Below, in pieces: positions 60,451-64,000 of a stretch of 64,000 nucleotides of DNA. Source of the DNA: Halomonas sp. ALS9 (lineage in GTDB: Bacteria > Pseudomonadota > Gammaproteobacteria > Pseudomonadales > Halomonadaceae); assembly GCF_001651035.1 (NCBI RefSeq), contig NZ_LXRG01000054.1, positions 434,001-498,000 of the forward strand, given 5' to 3'. Below the pieces are notes generated by a model. It saw nothing but the letters and a program-made list of their open reading frames with translations, made no database searches and was not told the DNA's origin. The translations under genes and the position numbers were made by a program. Each line of letters begins with the position of its first letter. Within the stretch, counting starts at the first letter, position 1.

Positions 60451-60520
60451 AACGAGGCTGTAGAAAAACCCGATTTCGAGCCGCCTCCACTGCCTGTTGT
60501 CCTTATTTACCCCGCCGGTC
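60447..60520. repeat. dispersed repeat copy B (IS-like end)
   Basis: Same sequence as the copy at 25524-25601 (CCTAACGAGGCTG, then AAAACCCGATTTCGAGCCG). Here it breaks an rhs fragment, which shows that it arrived by insertion or recombination. The left edge (GAGGCTGTAGAAAAACCC) resembles insertion-sequence termini. Confidence 0.6.
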
Positions 60521-60667
60521 ATCTGGGTGAGTAATTTTAATATCGGCATTTAGCCACTTGAGCGCCCAGCTAAAGCTTGTTGAAGACGGTTTTTTGCTCT
60601 TAAAAAGCAACTTATCCCGCTCTAAGCCCTTCATGACGCGGCACACGGCCACCGATACGGTCTGACT

Positions 60668-60975
60668 GCCCCGGCCTGGACTTGACCCAATGCCCTGTAC
60701 CAAGTGGCCCAGCGCCGTCTCAACACCAGCACCAATGACCATCACCAGCCATTAATTCTGGAGTGGGGTTACACCAATCTCGGCCAGTTAGCTCACCTCC
60801 CCCTGCGCAGCCCGGACACCACCAGCCAACAGAGCTATCAATACGACGCCCTGGGTCGGATGAGCTTCCGCAGCCTGCAAGGCGATCCAGCAGAAAAAGT
60901 TATCGCCTGAAGCCAACACAGCGATAATGCCCACCGCGACTCGGTGGATGCGGCGAGGGATCGGTTAGAGCAGCA
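60668..60975 (+). pseudogene. rhs core fragment B
   Basis: Homologous to 58545-58862 of the intact RHS gene. An open stretch (60704-60907) still encodes a peptide with QRRLNTSTNDHHQPLILEWG and SPDTTSQQSYQYDALGRMSF, close to the intact copy. It ends in TGA at 60908, beyond which the match continues with frameshifting differences (GATAATGCCCACCG). No toxin tip remains. It is a leftover of a displaced RHS copy. Confidence 0.82.
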
Positions 60976-61095
60976 GTAGGCACTGCCCGATTTAGTCGAA
61001 TTCAGGAATCACAACCGCGTCGACTACAATGTAATTGCTCACATTTAACTCGGCGACAAATACACCAAGTACACTGCTATTGTTTACTTCATTTC

Positions 61096-62991
61096 CTATG
61101 CCTTGTCCCCCTGATCAACCTCTGGCGGTGTCCAGATCGGCACATCCTCCCGTTGGGGTTCTGGCCAATCCTGCTGCATGGCGCTATTCAGCGACTCTTC
61201 CAGCTTCATAAATAGCTCGCCGTAGCGAGGACTGAAACTGATGCCTTCTTCGATCTCTTTCCAGGCGTTAAACAGCTCGTCTTCGTGGTCATCTTCGTTC
61301 TGTACAAAGGCCCAGGTCATTTGCTTGGCGCGCATGGGGTGCACGCCCATGGCTGTCAAAGCATGGCCCCCTAACTCCAGCGCTGAATGGTAGGTTTCGC
61401 TGATTACATCGTCGGCCCCTGCATCGCGGAGCTGATAGCCGTGGCCGCGATCAAAGGCGCGGGCCAATACCCAGACATGCGGATAGGCGTGCTTTACATG
61501 CTTGACCATCTGCACGGAGCGGTCGCGATCATCTAGCGCGATAACCAGCAAACGGGCATGCTCAATCCCTGCCGTTTCGAGTAAGTCAGAGCGGCTGGCA
61601 TCACCAAAGTAGCTTTTAATATTAATTTTTCGCAGGTTTTCGATCTGCTTGATCTCGTGATCCAACGCAACAATGGGAATATTATTAGCGCGCAACAAAC
61701 GGCAAATGATTTGCCCAAACCTCCCTACCCCCGCAACGATAACCGGCGCCTGCTCTTCAATCGCATCGGCCTCTCGGTCGTCGTTTTTGGTTGTTTGGTA
61801 ACGCGGTAGCACTAAGCGGTCGTAAGCTATAAAAAGCAGTGGTGTTAAGAACATTGAAAGCGCGACAACCAACGACAGTACCTGGGAGATATCAGTAGGA
61901 ATTACGCTGTTTTGGACGCTATAGGTGAGCAGCACAAAGCCAAATTCACCGGCTTGGGCAAGGCTTAACGTAAACAGCCAGCCGTTGCTGCCATGCACCC
62001 GGAATAGCAGTGCCAAGCCCAGCAGAATCACCCCTTTTACAACGATAACCGCCACGCCTAATGAGAGTACCGTGCCCCACTCTGCCGCCAGCACCGAGAA
62101 GTTGATGCCCGCGCCGACGGTAATAAAGAACAGCCCCAGAAGCAGGCCTTTGAAGGGTTCAATATTGGCTTCCAGCTCGTGCTTAAACTCGCTATTAGCC
62201 AGTACTACGCCGGCCAAAAAGGCCCCCAAAGCAGGAGATAGATTGACCACACTCATCAGTGCAGCGATGCCAATGACCAACATCAGCGCCGTGGCGGTAA
62301 ACACCTCACGAAGGCCAGAGCCAATGACATAGCGAAACAACAGCGGCACTAAATAGTAGCCCCCGGCTATCACGCTGGCGATAGCAGCTACGACCACCAA
62401 AGCGTGTGCCCAGCCGGGCAAGCCTGCAACCAAGTTTAAACTGGCATGGCCATCATCAACGCCCACACCCATTAATTCCGGCAGCGCCAGCAGCGGAATC
62501 AACGCCAGCATAGGGATCACCGCGATATCCTGGAACAGCAGCACCGAGAAAGCGCTGCGCCCGCCTTCTGTTTTGGCGAGTCCCTTCTCATTGAGTGTTT
62601 GCAGCACAATGGCCGTGGAAGAGAGCGCAAAAATTAACCCCACTGCCAGTGCAGTTTGCCACACAAGTCCCAGCCACCAAGCCATGGCAGTGCCTGCAGC
62701 GGCCGTTAGCACTACCTGAAGCCCACCCAGACCGATCAACCGCACGCGCATCGCCCAAAGCCCCTTGGGATCAAGCTCCATACCCACCAAAAACAGCATC
62801 ATCACCACGCCAAACTCGGCAAAGTGCTGAATAGTGGTGGTCTCCTGACCCACCAATCCCAGAATTGGGCCAATCACCACCCCAGCAACCAAATAACCCA
62901 GCACTGACCCCAGGCCGAAGCGTTTGGCGAGCGGTACCGCAATCACCGCGGCGACAAGGTAAATAAAGGCTTGAATAAAATAGCCGGTCAT
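61096..62991 (-). CDS. Kef-type monovalent cation:proton antiporter with RCK domain
   Basis: A 631-residue CPA2 antiporter: about 12 membrane helices (residues 1-385; VIGPILGLVG, FLVGMELDPKGLWAMR, and ALSSTAIVLQTLNEKGL) and a cytoplasmic RCK/TrkA-N domain (about 400-520; VIVAGVGRFGQIICRLL nucleotide loop). This is the KefB/KefC layout, exchanging K+ (or Na+) for H+. Glutathione gating is typical of KefB/C but the contact residues were not checked. Its start lies about 90 bp from the trpR start on the other strand. Confidence 0.93.
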   Translation of the reverse strand: MTGYFIQAFIYLVAAVIAVPLAKRFGLGSVLGYLVAGVVIGPILGLVGQETTTIQHFAEFGVVMMLFLVGMELDPKGLWAMRVRLIGLGGLQVVLTAAAGTAMAWWLGLVWQTALAVGLIFALSSTAIVLQTLNEKGLAKTEGGRSAFSVLLFQDIAVIPMLALIPLLALPELMGVGVDDGHASLNLVAGLPGWAHALVVVAAIASVIAGGYYLVPLLFRYVIGSGLREVFTATALMLVIGIAALMSVVNLSPALGAFLAGVVLANSEFKHELEANIEPFKGLLLGLFFITVGAGINFSVLAAEWGTVLSLGVAVIVVKGVILLGLALLFRVHGSNGWLFTLSLAQAGEFGFVLLTYSVQNSVIPTDISQVLSLVVALSMFLTPLLFIAYDRLVLPRYQTTKNDDREADAIEEQAPVIVAGVGRFGQIICRLLRANNIPIVALDHEIKQIENLRKINIKSYFGDASRSDLLETAGIEHARLLVIALDDRDRSVQMVKHVKHAYPHVWVLARAFDRGHGYQLRDAGADDVISETYHSALELGGHALTAMGVHPMRAKQMTWAFVQNEDDHEDELFNAWKEIEEGISFSPRYGELFMKLEESLNSAMQQDWPEPQREDVPIWTPPEVDQGDKA

Positions 62992-63050
62992 CGAATTCCC
63001 TTAATGTAAATCAACACGCATTGCTTGACTTTTACGGCCAATAATATAAC

Positions 63051-63068
63051 GTACTAGTACGCTAGTAC
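63051..63068. promoter_or_regulatory. trp-operator-like palindrome, GTACTAG-TACG-CTAGTAC
   Basis: Perfect 7-4-7 inverted repeat 24 bp before the trpR ATG. It contains the paired CTAG cores of TrpR operators (ACTAGT...ACTAGT type). A possible promoter lies just upstream (TTGCTT at 63021 and TATAAC at 63045, spacing 18), so the operator would cover the start of transcription and allow autoregulation. Confidence 0.8.
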
Positions 63069-63091
63069 ACGATTATTAACCGGTCTTGACC

Positions 63092-63424
63092 ATGCCCTCA
63101 AACGAAGACTACCAGGCTGAGCTAATTGACCATCTGCTCGCCATTGATTCACCTAAGGCAATGGACGCAGCGCTGGCTAGCCTGCTAACGCCTGCAGAGT
63201 ACCAAGAAATCAGTAAACGCCTACAGATTTTTAGACTACTGCGTGACGGTGTGCCCCACCGCAAAATTGCCGAAATCCTGGGCGTGGGTATCGCTACGGT
63301 GTCACGGGGCTCCCGCGCCTTAGCAACGTTACCTGCTTCAACATCGCCACATTCTTCTCAATCTTCTTCACAGCCTTCTTCACTACTTTCATCACCACCC
63401 TCTTCACGGAATGATGCATCATGA
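63092..63424 (+). CDS. trpR: Trp operon repressor TrpR
   Basis: A 110-residue repressor that binds DNA with L-tryptophan as co-repressor. Helices match TrpR: LLTPAEYQEISKRLQIFRLL, the helix-turn-helix PHRKIAEILGVGIATVSRGS. Beyond the conserved part is an unusual Ser/Pro/Gln tail (about residues 82-106) encoded by near-repeats of TTCTTCA. The ATG at 63092 is preferred to a TTG two codons earlier. The stop overlaps the trpE start (ATGA), so the two are translated together. Confidence 0.92.
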   Translation: MPSNEDYQAELIDHLLAIDSPKAMDAALASLLTPAEYQEISKRLQIFRLLRDGVPHRKIAEILGVGIATVSRGSRALATLPASTSPHSSQSSSQPSSLLSSPPSSRNDAS

Positions 63425-64000
63425 CCACTGCCAATACACAGGCCGTATCAGGCCCGCAGCCTTTTACGCTGCCACGCAAACCGCACTACGTGACCTTGGC
63501 GGCGGACTGCGATTTTTTTGCGCTGTTTCAAAAAATCGAGCGGCAATTTTCTACCTGCTACATGCTGGAGTCCCTGGGCGAAGACAGCCATATGGCGCGC
63601 CACTCGATCATTGGCTTTGACCCCGAGTACACGCTTTACGCCAACGGCCAAACGCTGACCATCGAAGACCGCAAAGGCAATGCCAACCACTACTCCAGCG
63701 ATAACCCCTACGAGCTGCTGCGCAGCCTGATCCCGCAAAATATTATTTCGCGTAAATACGCTGGCGGACTAAGCGGTTATCTCGGTTACGATGCCATGCA
63801 GTACTTCGAGCCATCGCTAACGCTTAAAGCCAGCGATGATTTCGATACGTTTCGCTTTGGGCTTTACAAAGATGGCCTGATTCTCGACAAGATGACCGGG
63901 GAAGTCACCTACTTCTACTACGACAACAGCCGCTACGACTTTCTGCAGACGCTGATCAGTGCAGACGATGAGCCAGCAGGCCCGCTGCAGATCACGGCAC
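63421..64000 (+). CDS. trpE: anthranilate synthase component I (3' end cut by window edge)
   Basis: First 193 codons of a chorismate-using synthase. The N-terminal allosteric half is visible: FSTCYMLESLGEDSHMARHS, then IIGFDPEYTLYANG, and GGLSGYLGYDAMQYFEP. This domain precedes the catalytic chorismate-binding domain, which lies beyond the window. Coupling to trpR by a four-base overlap and a trp-type operator argue for TrpE over the aminodeoxychorismate synthase PabB. The translation was followed by eye from ATG 63421 with no stop to position 64000. Confidence 0.88.
   Translation, partial: MTTANTQAVSGPQPFTLPRKPHYVTLAADCDFFALFQKIERQFSTCYMLESLGEDSHMARHSIIGFDPEYTLYANGQTLTIEDRKGNANHYSSDNPYELLRSLIPQNIISRKYAGGLSGYLGYDAMQYFEPSLTLKASDDFDTFRFGLYKDGLILDKMTGEVTYFYYDNSRYDFLQTLISADDEPAGPLQITA

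Noticed and set aside
60503..60745. 80-codon minus-strand ORF overlapping the rhs fragment
   Set aside because: Its end (VMKGLERDKLLFKSKK) hints at a winged-helix fragment, but it starts inside rhs remnant B and spans the IS-like insert, so it is at most a leftover of another gene.

Overview
The window reads as chromosomal DNA of an aerobic, heterotrophic gammaproteobacterium. Gene content (kynurenine pathway, leucine/valine catabolism under a LiuR-type regulator, VgrG-RHS effector, TrpR upstream of trpE) and the moderately GC-rich coding style suggest Halomonadaceae (Halomonas or a relative). That is an inference, because no rRNA or tRNA gene is present to confirm it.

Layout. 1-2.3 kb: a truncated lemA and two small conserved genes on the minus strand. 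2.7-5.7 kb: a plus-strand kynA-kynU-kynB-like operon converting tryptophan to anthranilate. 5.7-13.7 kb: minus-strand housekeeping and accessory genes, namely an O-methyltransferase, a small I9-like protein beside a subtilisin, a methionine aminopeptidase overlapping a ParD-like antitoxin, a diguanylate cyclase, an M48 lipoprotein peptidase and a coiled-coil membrane protein. 13.9-24.3 kb: LysR/SDR pair, a short secreted peptide, a chemoreceptor, GNAT and LysE genes, a PadR regulator with two palindromic operators, an IalB-like protein, a 2OG-Fe dioxygenase and a PAS-GGDEF-EAL protein. 24.4-32.0 kb: an accessory region. Its core (28.5-32.0 kb) is an integron-type cassette array without an integrase: seven attC-like sites alternate with six small minus-strand ORFs, including an AbiGi-like and a SUKH-like gene.

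32.3-53.3 kb is largely branched-chain amino acid metabolism. It holds a valine branch (acyl-CoA dehydrogenase, 3-hydroxyisobutyryl-CoA hydrolase, 3-hydroxyisobutyrate dehydrogenase), a high-affinity branched-chain amino acid ABC importer (livG, livF, binding protein, livH, livM), and a divergent leucine operon liuR-liuABCDE followed by an acyl-CoA synthetase and a methyltransferase. Three related 16-bp palindromic sites lie upstream of the liu operon, the liv operon and the valine operon, so uptake and breakdown are probably controlled together.

53.3-61 kb contains an outer-membrane-type protein behind a degenerate 15-bp repeat tract. It is followed by a 1945-residue VgrG-RHS polymorphic effector with an AT-richer toxin tip (His...Asn-Cys arrangement), a tiny membrane-anchored EF-hand protein that is the likely immunity partner, and a decayed rhs remnant carrying an IS-like scar. 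The window ends with a Kef-type antiporter and a trpR-trpE pair preceded by a perfect trp-operator-like palindrome.

A recurring oddity is short tandem repeats with a 13-19 bp period (often 15 bp), mostly between genes and once inside the subtilisin gene, where they encode pentapeptides.
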